DNA of 64,000 nucleotides from assembly GCF_001984155.1 (NCBI RefSeq), contig NZ_MTQO01000054.1, forward strand, positions 1,178,001 to 1,242,000. Reading direction: 5' to 3'. Under the pieces are notes generated by a model. The model saw nothing but the letters and a program-made list of their open reading frames with translations, was not told the DNA's origin and did not search any database. The translations under genes were made by a program, and so were the position numbers. Source of the stretch: Actinosynnema sp. ALI-1.44 (GTDB taxonomy: Bacteria; Actinomycetota; Actinomycetes; Mycobacteriales; Pseudonocardiaceae). Shown here piece after piece: positions 46,001-54,610 of the stretch (position 1 is its first letter; each line of letters begins with the position of its first letter).

Positions 46001-46203
46001 GGGACGTGGCTGGGCAGCGGCCAGCCGACGTAGTGCCACAGCGCCCAGGGCAAGCCCGCCACGAGCGCGAGCAACACCGCGGCGGCGACCAGACCTCGCA
46101 GCAGCCGGCCGACCAGCAGGAGTGCGCTGGCCAGCCCCCACCACATGCGACGGCCCCGGCCCGGTGGCCGTGCCCGCCCCCGGCGGTGCGAAGTGGAGGT
46201 CAC
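43033..46203 (-). CDS. LysM-BTAD membrane protein of the pilus locus
   Basis: A 1056-aa protein with a GTG start. Two or three membrane helices lie in the first ~160 residues (LASALLLVGRLLRGLVAAAVLLALVAGLPW and others). A LysM-like wall-binding segment covers ~208-275 (HDSLWRIAERTLGDGARWPEIFELNKG), followed by a proline-rich stretch and another helix (~340-360). The last ~250 residues form a transcriptional-activator-like part: a winged-helix segment (LLALHPDGATRETLVSALWG...LSRLRHAL) and a BTAD TPR domain (YRDVVNSYGGPLADG...LALVESDPQQTLDLLEVA). Proteins of this architecture sit next to actinobacterial tad genes. It is probably a sensor or assembly factor. Confidence 0.78.
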   Translation of the reverse strand: MTSTSHRRGRARPPGRGRRMWWGLASALLLVGRLLRGLVAAAVLLALVAGLPWALWHYVGWPLPSHVPTWAEVQGVLLGPMTTTFLLDFLACLCWITWAAFTIDVLRCTVDLARSGFDAARLPEFSAAGPIHALAGVLVGAVLLAVLGNRPTPAPAASLSTALGTGSQVVATAPTWQQLVPGGEAVVRNAAFATNTTGVGGVSAPAHPESVVVLAPQNGVHDSLWRIAERTLGDGARWPEIFELNKGKPQPNGRTFTQPSLIFPGEELALPRDASTPAAPPHQQADPDQTSPAPPTPPPTTSAPPTSIQPSTPAPPAPSTQQAPPAATGTNTPPATGDPGVRWGAELFVGLGLAAAISAALLVARRRHNSRYRPGSGDRDDLPVAPVVYQLRLAHLRSEADDEIDLDEDYPDDEEQHRPQRVPPAPPLVVGAPQPGAGRPPIVAPGLGVRDGREVALDLATARGLGLVGAGAPAAARALLVAALAAAQGHQATSAGAVVIVPADDLVSALGRGALHEQLPSTVRVVATLEDALDAVEAETLVRASASREPDAEPGTWPPLMLVTRPPAHPQRLQAILDNGAPFGVTGLLLGQWQPGVTCYVRDDGVVSATGPGLGEALRGTRMFHLGDDDTAELLALLHQAEPKPPAVDDHVLTPPVPRPRIVAAHPAGNDPTAPGEDDPLEPGTSNSGEVELEVTAAATPARPLDSELEILGPAQVQPPGVRLRPPAASSPPPAPSRSADEEETEHRDTGQVDEQLPTGESTKAATPADLTASGELDTTAGLLTVDVLGGLRVHWHPEPGGPGGEREITGTLQPRTMELLVLLALHPDGATRETLVSALWGHDPPARPTNALHTTLSRLRHALAAATDGAVTDVVSASTGRYQLDPAHVRSDYWRFAHAVAARRSASTDQARVEAYRDVVNSYGGPLADGMSNEWIEPAREAIRRDAIDAVAALARALVESDPQQTLDLLEVARAFDPHNELLYRDIMRLQERLGQLDAIPRTLTLLTTRLAEVDAAPTPQARGLAARLGQRREDDPDGPASSSPQGERDRSAAS

Positions 46204-46296
46204 AGTTGGCTCGTTTCCCTGGTAGTGAAGGACATTTCGGTTCGATGCTCACCGCTCCACAAGGCATCGGTTGCGTGTCGGCGCGCACTGGGGTTG

Positions 46297-46743
46297 TCAC
46301 GTCACTCCGGCCGTGACGCGTTCGGGCGTGGCCACGGTGTCGGTGCGAGGTACGGCGGTCTCGGGCGTCGCGGACGCCTGGCCGTTTGTCGGCGCCTTCA
46401 CCGTTGACGGTCGTCGGGTTGTGGTGCTCGGCGCGGTCACGGAGGGCTTCTTCTTTTTGTTGGTGCGGCTCGGTTTGTGGGCCGTGAGCCATCCCGTCAA
46501 GTCGGCCGCTGGAATGTTGGTGAACCGTGCCAGTTCGTCGATGTCCAGCACGTCGCTCGCGTCAGCGAGTACTTCGCCGAGCTGTCGTTCGACCTCGTCG
46601 AGTTGCGTGGCGAGCTCGGCTCGGGTTGTGGCGAGTTCGCCGACCTGCTTTGCCGCGGCAGATCGCTTCAGGCGTCGAGCCGTGTCATCTGCCTCGATGC
46701 GGCGATCGATCTCCTCAGACGTAGCGATGTCGGTCGTAGCCAT
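46297..46743 (-). CDS. Coiled-coil hypothetical protein
   Basis: A 148-aa protein. Residues 1-65 form a charged coiled coil (EEIDRRIEADDTARRLKRSAAAKQVGELATTRAELATQLDEVERQLGEVLAD). A short helix follows (IDELARFTNIPAADLTGWL) that could be helix-turn-helix. The C-terminal ~60 residues are Thr/Pro-rich and disordered. Position between the LysM-BTAD gene and the TadG-like genes suggests a pilus-locus accessory role. Function unknown. Confidence 0.6.
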   Translation of the reverse strand: MATTDIATSEEIDRRIEADDTARRLKRSAAAKQVGELATTRAELATQLDEVERQLGEVLADASDVLDIDELARFTNIPAADLTGWLTAHKPSRTNKKKKPSVTAPSTTTRRPSTVKAPTNGQASATPETAVPRTDTVATPERVTAGVT

Positions 46744-46791
46744 CCTGATCTCCTCGAATGTTGACGTGCCGGTGCGCGCGTGGGGCTGCGG

Positions 46792-47283
46792 TTATGGGTC
46801 GATCGTCACCACGCCACGCTGGGGATGAGCGCTGCCGGTGCCGTGGACGGTGAGGCTGGAGATTCCGACCAGGCCCAGCAGTTGCGTGTTCTGGGAGGCG
46901 GTGATGGTGACCGTGACGGTGTCACCGGAGACGGTCACGGTTCCGGAGGCGCCGACGGTGGCGAGATAGCTTTGCGCGTCGGCGACCGCTTGGACCGGCA
47001 CCAGTTGCAGGGTGCCGGTGCTGCGGTACGCCGAGAGGTCGATGGCCTGGGCGCCGGCGCGGGCGGCGGCTTCGGCCTGCCCGTTGGCCTTGACCTTGGC
47101 CGACAAGGCCAAGCCGCCGTCCAGGGTCAGCCCGGCCAGCGTGAGGATCCCGAGGGTGAGCGCCACGACGAATGCGGTCACCCGTCCTTCGTCGGCCCGC
47201 CACCAGCTGCGCCGCTTGGTTCGCCACCAGTGGACTCGCCGTGTCCACCAGGTCGGCCGCGCATCCTGCCTCCGGCTGGTCAT
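46792..47283 (-). CDS. TadG/TadE-like pseudopilin
   Basis: 163 aa. After a basic, Trp-rich N-terminus comes [52 protein letters not shown], the single membrane helix and following helix of Tad-type pseudopilins, with the conserved Glu near the processing point. The C-terminal part is strand-rich. The start is the ATG at 47283; the upstream gene ends at 47280, so they overlap by 4 bases. Confidence 0.75.
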   Translation of the reverse strand: MTSRRQDARPTWWTRRVHWWRTKRRSWWRADEGRVTAFVVALTLGILTLAGLTLDGGLALSAKVKANGQAEAAARAGAQAIDLSAYRSTGTLQLVPVQAVADAQSYLATVGASGTVTVSGDTVTVTITASQNTQLLGLVGISSLTVHGTGSAHPQRGVVTIDP

Positions 47284-47825
47284 GTGCTGCCCCCGGAGGC
47301 GGTTCCTGAGGCCGAGCGCCAGGTGTCGATCGGTTCGACGGCGGTGGCGGACAAACGTTTCTCGCCCGGCACACCGAGGATCAGCGCGTCGCCGAAGTCG
47401 ACCGTGCACGAGACCGTCACGCTGACCGTCCCACCTGGCCGCATTCCGCCGGTGGCGGCGTCCACAGTCAGCGACACGCATGTCACACCAGCCGAGGACA
47501 ACGCGCTGGTGGCGGTGGACCGCGCCACGGCGGTCGCGGTGGCCGAGGTGCGTTCGATACTCGCTGCGCGGGCCGCCTGGTGCGCGGCGTCCTCGATCCG
47601 CAGTCGAGCATCCACGCCGCGGTGGATCACCACACCGACGAACACGAGCAGCATGACCAGAAAGGGCGCCGCTATGGTGACTTCCGCCGCCACGGAGCCT
47701 CGGTCGGCGCGCCACCAGGCCACCCACCAGCCCCAGCGCGGGTGATCGCGTCCCAGCAGGCGTTCTGGACTACCGGACGGGTACGTGGCGGGTGTCCGGG
47801 TGGCGGGCGGGTTCGTGGTCGTCAT
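47280..47825 (-). CDS. TadE/TadG-like pseudopilin
   Basis: 181 aa. The pattern [54 protein letters not shown] is the TadE signature: G-S-x-A-x-E before a membrane helix, then an Ala-rich helix with AARAAS. Such proteins are processed by the prepilin peptidase and help Flp pilus assembly at the membrane. Intact and coupled to both neighbours. Confidence 0.82.
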   Translation of the reverse strand: MTTTNPPATRTPATYPSGSPERLLGRDHPRWGWWVAWWRADRGSVAAEVTIAAPFLVMLLVFVGVVIHRGVDARLRIEDAAHQAARAASIERTSATATAVARSTATSALSSAGVTCVSLTVDAATGGMRPGGTVSVTVSCTVDFGDALILGVPGEKRLSATAVEPIDTWRSASGTASGGST

Positions 47826-47834
47826 GCCGTCCGA

Positions 47835-48299
47835 TCACCCACCGCTGGCCAGATCGGGAACGAATCGTTCGATCGGGCCGGACGCCTCGGCGTGTACCGG
47901 CAAGGTGAGGAACGGGACCATCGACGTCGCGGTCCCCGAGATCCGGATCGACGCCGAGTTCGCGGACCGATCGGCACCGACGCTGGCACCGGTCAGCGGG
48001 CCGCGTGCGAGTTGATCGAGCATTTGCTGCGCGCTGGCGCTGCCCGCGGCGGCGGTGCCTTTCTGGGCTCGCGCGGCGGAGAGTCCCTGGGACGCGGCGG
48101 CCTGCGCGATGTGCGTGGCGTGCGACCACAGGGCGAACTGCACGATCGCCAGCAGCATCAGCAGAAGCAGCGGTGTCGCGACCACCAGCTCCGCGCTGAC
48201 CGCGCCTTGCTCGCCACGCAGCAGTCGTCGGACACGGCCCGGCAATTCAGCCCGTGCGCGACGACCCTTGTTCGTCGGTGACTCCACGTTGATAGGCAT
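47835..48299 (-). CDS. TadE-like pseudopilin
   Basis: 154 aa. GEQGAVSAELVVATPLLLLMLLAIVQFALWSHATHIAQAAASQGLSAARAQKG is a clear TadE module (processing Glu, membrane helix, then helical ALA-rich stretch). Start is the ATG at 48299. Ten bases separate it from the next pseudopilin gene, so one operon. Confidence 0.82.
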   Translation of the reverse strand: MPINVESPTNKGRRARAELPGRVRRLLRGEQGAVSAELVVATPLLLLMLLAIVQFALWSHATHIAQAAASQGLSAARAQKGTAAAGSASAQQMLDQLARGPLTGASVGADRSANSASIRISGTATSMVPFLTLPVHAEASGPIERFVPDLASGG

Positions 48300-48307
48300 G
48301 GGTGCCT

Positions 48308-48496
48308 CTACAGCTTGATCCCGCCGGCCTTCGTGGTGACCGCCGCTGCGATCAGCGCGATCGCGGCCAACGCCAGGACGACCAGCAACGCGGTCACCAA
48401 CACGGTCTCGGTGGAGTAGCCAGCCTCCGGGTTGCGCCGCAGCGGCTCGAAACGAGCCCGCAGCATCGCCCACAATGTTTCGACGTAGTCACGCAT
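48308..48496 (-). CDS. Flp-type pilin-like small protein
   Basis: A 62-aa protein with PEAGYSTETVLVTALLVVLALAAIALIAAAV, a Gly-Tyr-Ser-Thr-Glu-type cleavage site with the Glu at position +5-like spacing and one long hydrophobic helix. This is the layout of Flp major pilins and of the small pilin genes between TadE and TadC in actinobacteria. It is probably the structural pilus subunit. Confidence 0.75.
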   Translation of the reverse strand: MRDYVETLWAMLRARFEPLRRNPEAGYSTETVLVTALLVVLALAAIALIAAAVTTKAGGIKL

Positions 48497-48526
48497 ACCT
48501 TCTCCTCGTAGGGTCGGACGCTTCTT

Positions 48527-49429
48527 TCACAGTCCATTGAGGACTTGCGTAAGCGCGGGATAGGCGATGAAAGCCAAGAAGCCCAAGAACAACGCCATCA
48601 CCGGCAACGACATGCGCTCGGTCGCGGCGTGGGCATCACCTTCGGCGTCGGTGATCTGGTGCGTGCGCAGTGCCCCGGCTTTCGCCGCGAGCGAGGTGCG
48701 GACCTTCGCGCCTTCGGTGCCGGCCAGGCTGACCGAGGCGGCGAGTTCGGACAATTCGGTGACGTCGAGTTCCTCGCCGAGCTGGCGCAGCGTCGCCCAC
48801 GGCGTGGTCCGGGTCAGCCGAGCGGTGTCCAGGGCTCGGCGGATCTGCTCGAACGCCCAGCCCCTCCCGATGCTCACGGAGTCGTTCAACGCGCTGTCGA
48901 CTCCCGCGCCACCGGCGAGGGTAATCCACACCAGGTCGAGGTAGGCCGACAGCGCGTGGCGGAACCCGGTGCGCAACTTCGCGGCGTCCGACTTCGCTTG
49001 CAGGTCGGGCAGGACGAATCCGGCTGCGGCCAACACGAGTCCGGCGATGATCGGGAACTCGATACCCAGCGACAGCCCGGCCAAGGTGAGCAGCAGTTGC
49101 AGCAGGACCGGCGCGAGCAGCCCGGCAATCGCCAGAGTTGCCTTTTCCGCCAGATGGGTCGCAACCGGGCGGCCGATGACCGCCAGATCACGGGCTAGGC
49201 GCTCGCCGGGCAGCCCGAGCGCACGCAGGGGCGCGATGAACGGGCGACCGAGCTTGGCCGCCCAACCGGTGTCCTCAGTGGCCAGGATCGGTGTCGGCGC
49301 TGGCGCCGCGGTGCTGCGTGCCAGGACCGCGCCGAGGGCGGGACGGGGTGGGAAGGCCCACACCGCCAGTGCCCACAGACCGACGCCGAGCCCGGCTCCC
49401 AAAATGAGTGCGGTGATCACCGACGTCAC
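48527..49429 (-). CDS. tadC: TadC-like pilus assembly membrane protein
   Basis: 300 aa. GTG start at 49429 within GTGTGA, overlapping the TadB stop. Helices at the N-terminus (ALILGAGLGVGLWALAVWAF), in the middle (LLAPVLLQLLLTLAGLSL; FPIIAGLVLAAAGFVLPDL) and at the end (LPVMALFLGFLAFIAYPAL), with a T2SF-type cytoplasmic domain (RHALSAYLDLVWITLAGGAGVDSAL...LGEELDVTELSELAASVSLAG) between. TadB and TadC form the inner membrane platform of the Tad pilus. Confidence 0.85.
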   Translation of the reverse strand: MTSVITALILGAGLGVGLWALAVWAFPPRPALGAVLARSTAAPAPTPILATEDTGWAAKLGRPFIAPLRALGLPGERLARDLAVIGRPVATHLAEKATLAIAGLLAPVLLQLLLTLAGLSLGIEFPIIAGLVLAAAGFVLPDLQAKSDAAKLRTGFRHALSAYLDLVWITLAGGAGVDSALNDSVSIGRGWAFEQIRRALDTARLTRTTPWATLRQLGEELDVTELSELAASVSLAGTEGAKVRTSLAAKAGALRTHQITDAEGDAHAATERMSLPVMALFLGFLAFIAYPALTQVLNGL

Positions 49430-50349
49430 ACCTGCCTCTCGGTGACGAGCATGGGCTGGCCCTCGGTGTCGGCGGCCAAGGACAGGAAACGTTCGGGCTC
49501 GGTGACCCTGGCGACGCGCACCAGCCAGGCAAACCCCAGTCCGAAGAGGACGCCGATGCCCAGCAGTACGAGCTGCCCGGTCGCCGAGTCGTAGGCGGAC
49601 AGGTACGAGCGGTTGAGCAGGACCACCGCGACGGCGAAGCACAGCGTGGTGCCGACGATCACCCGCACCGAGGTCCGGGTCCGGGCACGCCCGGCCTCGA
49701 CCCGCATCCGCATCGAGGCTTGCTCGCGCGCGGCGTGTGCCAGCGAGCCGAGCAGGTCACCGAGTTGGCGGGCCTGCTGTTCCGCAGCGAGCACCAGTGC
49801 GGCGATGACGAGGTCACCGGTAGGGTCGGCGAGCTCGTCGGCCAGGTGCCGCAGGGAGGACGCCAGCCGGTCACCGTTTTCGATCCGCGCCGCGAGGTCG
49901 GTGATCTCGCCGCGGATAGCCGGCGGCGCCAGCGGCGCGGTCGCGAGGATGGCCTGCTCCAGCCCAGCGGCGGCCGACAGCGTGTCGCGCAGCATCTCCG
50001 TCCAGGTCGCAATCGCCTCGATCCGCGCCACCCGGCGGGCGTGCTCGGGGTCCCGGCCCAGGACACGGGGCAATGCCCAGACCGCGAGCCCGGCCAGCAC
50101 GGCGCCGACGACCCAGCCGGTGGCCACCCCGGCAAGCACACCCACCGCGACCGCCAGGCCGATCCGCAGCGCCTGACGCTGATCACGCGGCGCGGCCTGC
50201 GCGCGGCGCAAACGCCCACGGCCGAACAGCCCGGAGCGCCGGTTCGCCTCCACCCCGCGCCAGCCGATGATGACCAGCAGCAGGCCGACGCCGACTCCGA
50301 CGCCGAGCAGGGCGGACAGGGCGGTGGTGACGCTGATCGTGATGTTCAC
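49426..50349 (-). CDS. tadB: TadB-like pilus assembly membrane protein
   Basis: 307 aa from the GTG at 50349 (VNITISVTTALSALLG). An N-terminal helix, a helix pair at ~65-100 (IGLAVAVGVLAGVATGWVVGAVLAGLAVW), a T2SF domain (WTEMLRDTLSAAAGLEQAILATAPLAP...LADELADPTGDLVIAALVLAAEQQARQLGDLLGSL) and two C-terminal helices. The frame is open upstream to 50727, but that part lies inside tadA and is a shadow. Overlaps tadC. Confidence 0.85.
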   Translation of the reverse strand: MNITISVTTALSALLGVGVGVGLLLVIIGWRGVEANRRSGLFGRGRLRRAQAAPRDQRQALRIGLAVAVGVLAGVATGWVVGAVLAGLAVWALPRVLGRDPEHARRVARIEAIATWTEMLRDTLSAAAGLEQAILATAPLAPPAIRGEITDLAARIENGDRLASSLRHLADELADPTGDLVIAALVLAAEQQARQLGDLLGSLAHAAREQASMRMRVEAGRARTRTSVRVIVGTTLCFAVAVVLLNRSYLSAYDSATGQLVLLGIGVLFGLGFAWLVRVARVTEPERFLSLAADTEGQPMLVTERQV

Positions 50350-50356
50350 TGTGTCC

Positions 50357-51847
50357 TCACCGTGGCCACCAGCCTTCCGGCTGCTCCAGCAGACCAGGGT
50401 CGAACCCGGCGTCGACGAGGTCGTCGAGGGTGTCGGTGCGCAGCGCCCCGGCCACCGGCCGGGCGCGGCGGTCCGCGCCGGGCCGGTAGACCTCGTTGGA
50501 GACCACCTGCGGGCCGTCGGCGCCCACGACCTCGCGGATCGAGGACACCACGCGGGTCGTGCGGTCGGTGCCGCGGGCCAGATGCACGACAAAGTGCACC
50601 GCCGAGGCCACCAACAGGTTCGTCGCCTCCAACGGGAGACGTTCCACGCCTTGGGCCGCATAGGAAGCCAGCCGGGTGAAAGCGATCCGCGAGCTGGACG
50701 CGTGCAGCGTCGCCATCGAGCCGTCATTGCCCTGGCTCATGGCGTTGCACATCGGGATGACTTCCGGCCCGCGGATCTCGCCGACGATCACCCGGTCCGG
50801 CGACATGCGCAAGCCCCACCGGACGAGTTCGGCCTGCGAGATCGCGCCCTCGCCCTCCACGTTGGCCTCCCGGGCCTGGAAGGCCGTCACGTCCGCGTGG
50901 ATGTCCGGGTCGAGTTCCAGGCCGAGCTCGAAGGCGTCCTCGATGGTCACGATGCGCTCCATCGAGTCCATCTCCGAAGCAAGAGCCCGCAGCAAGGTGG
51001 TCTTGCCCGCGCCGGTCCCGCCGGTGACCAGGATGTTCTTCTTCGCCCGCACCAGCGCCCGCAGGAACGCCTCCAGGCCGGGATCGATGGTGCCGCGAGC
51101 GCGCAGCTGCGGCAGAGTCACGGTGAGGTAGCCGTGTCGGCGGATCGACAGCGAGGTCACCCCGCCCGCGGTCAGGCCCATCACCGCGAACAGCCGCTCG
51201 CCACCGGGGAGCTGGAGATTGACCGCCGGGGAGCCGTAGTCGAAGCGGCGTTCCTGGCTGGACGCGCGCGCGGCGAGCAGCCGCACCAGATCGGTCAGCT
51301 CCTCATTCGACGAGGCGATCGGGGCCACACGCGCACGGCGGCCGTCGTTGTACTGCACGAAGACCCGGTCGTAGCGGTTGGCGTTGATCGTCTCCACTGT
51401 CGGGTCGTCCAGCAGGGGTTGCAGGCCGGCCATGCCGAACAGCTCGTTGATGACTTCGGTGATCACTCGCTGCTCGACATCCCGGCCAACCAGCGCCCTG
51501 TTGTCCATCAGCTCGTTCTCGCTGTGCGCGGCGATGGCCTCGTCCAGGATCGCCCGCGCCAGCTCGCGCCGGGCCTCCCTCGTGACCGCGGAGCCGGTAC
51601 GGCGCTGCTGGGCATCCACGCGCTGCGGCAGTTCGGTACCCAGGGTGTCTCGCAGGTGCTGGCGCAACCGCCCGACAGCCTCGAGGGCCTGCCCCGGCTC
51701 CACGCCCCCTGGCGCTGGCTGTTGGACCGCCTGGGCCCAGCTGGGGTGACCGGACGCGGCCGAGGATTGCCAATCTTGCGGTGGTTGCTGTTGCTGGTGG
51801 GGGCGCAGGGGCACCGGGAGCGGATAGCCGTTGGGTGGATAGGTCAC
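50357..51847 (-). CDS. tadA: TadA/CpaF secretion ATPase
   Basis: 496 aa from the GTG at 51847, which shares its G with the stop of the TadZ-like gene (TAGTG). After a proline-rich N-terminus come a helical N-domain (EARRELARAILDEAIAAHSENELM...ELFGMAGLQPLLDDPTVETI) and the secretion ATPase: Walker A GGTGAGKT (about 273-280), Asp box (RIVTIEDAFELGL), Walker B region (PDRVIVGEIRGPEVI) and His box (GSMATLHASSS). All motifs are intact. It powers pilus extension at the inner membrane. Confidence 0.92.
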   Translation of the reverse strand: MTYPPNGYPLPVPLRPHQQQQPPQDWQSSAASGHPSWAQAVQQPAPGGVEPGQALEAVGRLRQHLRDTLGTELPQRVDAQQRRTGSAVTREARRELARAILDEAIAAHSENELMDNRALVGRDVEQRVITEVINELFGMAGLQPLLDDPTVETINANRYDRVFVQYNDGRRARVAPIASSNEELTDLVRLLAARASSQERRFDYGSPAVNLQLPGGERLFAVMGLTAGGVTSLSIRRHGYLTVTLPQLRARGTIDPGLEAFLRALVRAKKNILVTGGTGAGKTTLLRALASEMDSMERIVTIEDAFELGLELDPDIHADVTAFQAREANVEGEGAISQAELVRWGLRMSPDRVIVGEIRGPEVIPMCNAMSQGNDGSMATLHASSSRIAFTRLASYAAQGVERLPLEATNLLVASAVHFVVHLARGTDRTTRVVSSIREVVGADGPQVVSNEVYRPGADRRARPVAGALRTDTLDDLVDAGFDPGLLEQPEGWWPR

Positions 51848-52743
51848 TACGCCTGCCCTCCGCGTGAAATGTTCTCCATGTTCGGTGGTGGGGGTGGTGC
51901 GAGGCGCAGACCGTTGACCGAGATCGGGTTGGCGGGTACGCCGGGCACCGCGTGCAGCACCGGCACCGGCTGGTTGTCGGCAGGCGCCTGGCGCGGCACT
52001 GCGGGAGCTGGCGCCTGTTCGGCGATGAGCACTTTCGCGACCTTGTGCGCGATCTGCCCCAATGCCGAATGAGCTGGTCCGCTGCGGCCCCACCGGAGCG
52101 TGCTAGGCCGCCCGCACAGCACGGCGGCTCCGTGCGGGTCATGTGGAACGCGACCCAGCGGCAACACGCCGAGCTCGCGGGCGACATCGGTGGTGGAGTA
52201 CCCGTCGCCGACGAGCAACATCGCCGGGTGCGCGGTCCAACGGCCGATCGCGTTCAGGCGACGGGCTAGGTGCGCGAGGTCGTCGGCGTGCGCGCGGGTC
52301 AACAGGACCATCGCATCGGCCGAGCGCACGATCGGCATCGCCGGAGACCCGGCGTCGATCCGGCCGCAGTCCACGATTACCACGCTGTCCGATGCGCTCG
52401 CGGCCGTCCGCAGGACCCCTGCCCCGGTGGTCGGGTCGGCCAGCGCCGACAACGCCGCCCGCGCTCGGTCGGCGTCCGGTGGCGCGGCCACCACCGGCAG
52501 CCCGCCCGGCAGGACCTGCGCGTGCTGCCACAGCAACGCCGGATCATCGCTACGCCGAGCGGCCACCGCCAAGCTCACCAACCCCGGCGCCGATTCCAGC
52601 GAGAACCGCGTCCCGACGTCCCCACCGGACGGGTCGGCCTCCACCAGCAGCGCGCGAGTGGGCGACGGCCAACGCGCGGCCAACGCGACCGAGAACGTGG
52701 TCACTCCAGGCGACCCTTTCACCGACAGCACCGCCACCAACAT
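51847..52743 (-). CDS. TadZ/CpaE-like MinD-family protein
   Basis: 298 aa from the ATG at 52743; the frame is open to 52893, but the ATG follows GGGGAGTGG and overlaps the upstream stop (TGATG). It has a MinD/ParA fold: a deviant Walker A (VLSVKGSPGVTTFSVAL), ALLVEADPSGGDVGTRF, then VVIVDCGRI and AMVLLTRAHADDLAHLARRL. The classical GKGGxGKT lysine pattern is changed (KGSPGVTT), common in TadZ-type proteins, which localise the pilus apparatus. Proline-rich C-terminus. Confidence 0.8.
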   Translation of the reverse strand: MLVAVLSVKGSPGVTTFSVALAARWPSPTRALLVEADPSGGDVGTRFSLESAPGLVSLAVAARRSDDPALLWQHAQVLPGGLPVVAAPPDADRARAALSALADPTTGAGVLRTAASASDSVVIVDCGRIDAGSPAMPIVRSADAMVLLTRAHADDLAHLARRLNAIGRWTAHPAMLLVGDGYSTTDVARELGVLPLGRVPHDPHGAAVLCGRPSTLRWGRSGPAHSALGQIAHKVAKVLIAEQAPAPAVPRQAPADNQPVPVLHAVPGVPANPISVNGLRLAPPPPPNMENISRGGQA

Positions 52744-53456
52744 CACTGACCACTCCCCGGAAGCATCACGATCGACAACTGACCCGCGGGCACGGCGGCG
52801 ATCTGGCGGGCGGCGGCCGGGCTCAGCTGCACCGACACCACCGTGATCTGTTGGTTCGGCGGCGAGGTCACGCTGGTCACCACCGCTGGCCACACCGTCG
52901 TGGAGTCCGGCGTCGGCGGACTGGCCGCTGCGGCGCCAGCTTGACTGGGCACGAACACCACCGACACGTGACTGCCCGGCGACACCTCCACCGGGAACTG
53001 GCCCGCCTTCAACGACAAGGCCGCAATCGCCTGTCCCGCTTGCGGAACACCGGATCCGCTCACCGCATCGAAGGTGAGCAAGGCTCCGGCAGGTAAGCTC
53101 GCGGACACCGTCTTACCCACCACACTGGCCGCCTGGCTCGCATCCACAACAGACACTCCGGGGTCGACGGCGACGTTAACCTGCTTGAGATCCTGCGTGG
53201 CCAGTACTTGCCCGACCGCCACCGGCCGCGCCAACGCCAAGGCCGTTACTCGGTTACCGGAGTTCAGCGACACCACCAGAAACGCGGCGGCACACGCCAG
53301 CACGAGCAGAACACCCAGCAGCAGGTGCGGGATGCTGCGCCGCCGTTTCGTTCCGCGCAGCCGGGAGGCGGGCTTCTTGCCGTCCGCGACCCAAGGATCA
53401 CTATCCGACCTCGTGGGCCGGTCGGTGTCCGGCTGAGTCGTGATGTTGCTGGTCAC
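52743..53456 (-). CDS. CpaB/RcpC-like SAF-domain pilus protein
   Basis: About 237 aa from the GTG at 53456, chosen for the strong GGAGGAGG site 8 bases upstream; the ATG at 53477 has none. One membrane helix (IPHLLLGVLLVLACAAAFLVVSL, about 42-65) and then a SAF domain (ALARPVAVGQVLATQDLKQVNVAVDPGVSVVDASQAASVVGKTVSASLPAGALLT), as in CpaB. It probably spans the cell envelope side of the Tad machine. Ends in TGATG overlap with the TadZ-like gene. Confidence 0.82.
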   Translation of the reverse strand: MTSNITTQPDTDRPTRSDSDPWVADGKKPASRLRGTKRRRSIPHLLLGVLLVLACAAAFLVVSLNSGNRVTALALARPVAVGQVLATQDLKQVNVAVDPGVSVVDASQAASVVGKTVSASLPAGALLTFDAVSGSGVPQAGQAIAALSLKAGQFPVEVSPGSHVSVVFVPSQAGAAAASPPTPDSTTVWPAVVTSVTSPPNQQITVVSVQLSPAAARQIAAVPAGQLSIVMLPGSGQ

Positions 53457-53572
53457 GCCGGTACCTCCTCCAGGCATGGGGGTAGTGCGCCGCGTCGCTG
53501 AGGTTCTTCAGCGAGCGGAAGGACGAATGAGGTGTATGTGTGGTTATGAAAGGAGGCGCTGCCCTTGGAAGC

Positions 53573-54610
53573 TCAGCCGCCGCCGTTGTTGAGGGCTTGG
53601 GACTCAGCGACACGGAAGGCCGCGTTGCCAGTGGTGGTCAGGCCCGGGAACGTTCCGCCTTGGCCAGCGCCTGCCCAGGTGACTGTCCAGTGCACCGTCG
53701 CGGCAACCGGGAATGCTTGCCCCGCTTGCTTTGCCGACGAAGTCCGATAGGTGTGGCCACAGTCTGGAGACGGAGCTTTCGGGTCACTGCCGGTCCGGAA
53801 CGGCGTGCCAGCGCCGGTGCAGGTCACCGTGCTGCCGTCGCCCATAGACCACGTGACGGACGTCGGCGTCGCGGTGGCTGTCACCGACACGCCCGGCACG
53901 GAGGCTGTTGCCGAGACCGGTCCCCACCCGCTCGACAGCCACATCCATGTCGGTAGGTTCACCAGCTGATCACCGGCAGGGTTCGCCGCGATCGAAGGCG
54001 TGGGCAGCCGCAACTGTTTGCGCGCCATCTGCGCCAACTCGGCCGGAGAGGGCAGTTGCGCCGCTCCGGGCTGCTGTCCATCGGCCATCCACACCGGTGG
54101 CCGGTACAACCCGTCGGTGACGCCCGCTGTCGAGCATTGCCATACGTACCAAGCACCTTGCTGGCCCTGTGCTGGTTGGGCAGCTTGCGCGAGCACCACC
54201 CCACCCGTTGCACGGCGTGTGAACACCGCGGGTTGTGCAGTCACGGCGCCTGTGTTCAACGGCTTTGTGAACGCAGCGGTGACCACACCGCCGGACGGCG
54301 GCTGGTAGTCGCTCTTCACGTAGGAGCACTTCGCCAGGTGCGAGTTGCCGCCGATGATCGTGTCGCCGGGATTGCTGTTGCCGTTGCCGGGGCTTCCCGT
54401 GCCCGGACGGCCAGGCTTGTTGCCGTTTCCCGGATTTCCTGGCTTGCTGTTGTCGCCGCCCTTGCCCGCGCCAAGATCGCAGACCGGGGCCGGTGTTTGG
54501 TTGCACGTGGTGCTGCCGTATCCGCCGTCAGCCAACGCCGGAGCCGCACCGCAGATGCCGCCGACGACCACAAGTCCTGTCGCAATTGAGACGCGTCGTA
54601 GTTTCAGCAT
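53573..54610 (-). CDS. Secreted protein with a PKD-like domain, pilus locus
   Basis: 345 aa. Signal peptide (VSIATGLVVVGGICGAAPALA), then a Gly/Asn/Pro-rich low-complexity stretch (~45-85), and a C-terminal PKD/immunoglobulin-like part (VTWSMGDGSTVTCTGAGTPF...CGHTYRTSS...HWTVTW), in which GDGS and C-x-HTY are typical. Such proteins lie at the start of actinobacterial tad operons and are exported; role probably structural or adhesive. Its start overlaps the previous stop (ATGCTGA). Confidence 0.72.
   Translation of the reverse strand: MLKLRRVSIATGLVVVGGICGAAPALADGGYGSTTCNQTPAPVCDLGAGKGGDNSKPGNPGNGNKPGRPGTGSPGNGNSNPGDTIIGGNSHLAKCSYVKSDYQPPSGGVVTAAFTKPLNTGAVTAQPAVFTRRATGGVVLAQAAQPAQGQQGAWYVWQCSTAGVTDGLYRPPVWMADGQQPGAAQLPSPAELAQMARKQLRLPTPSIAANPAGDQLVNLPTWMWLSSGWGPVSATASVPGVSVTATATPTSVTWSMGDGSTVTCTGAGTPFRTGSDPKAPSPDCGHTYRTSSAKQAGQAFPVAATVHWTVTWAGAGQGGTFPGLTTTGNAAFRVAESQALNNGGG

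Noticed and set aside
45191-46492. 433-codon leftward frame inside the LysM-BTAD gene.
   Set aside because: Shadow in another frame of a gene with clear domains.
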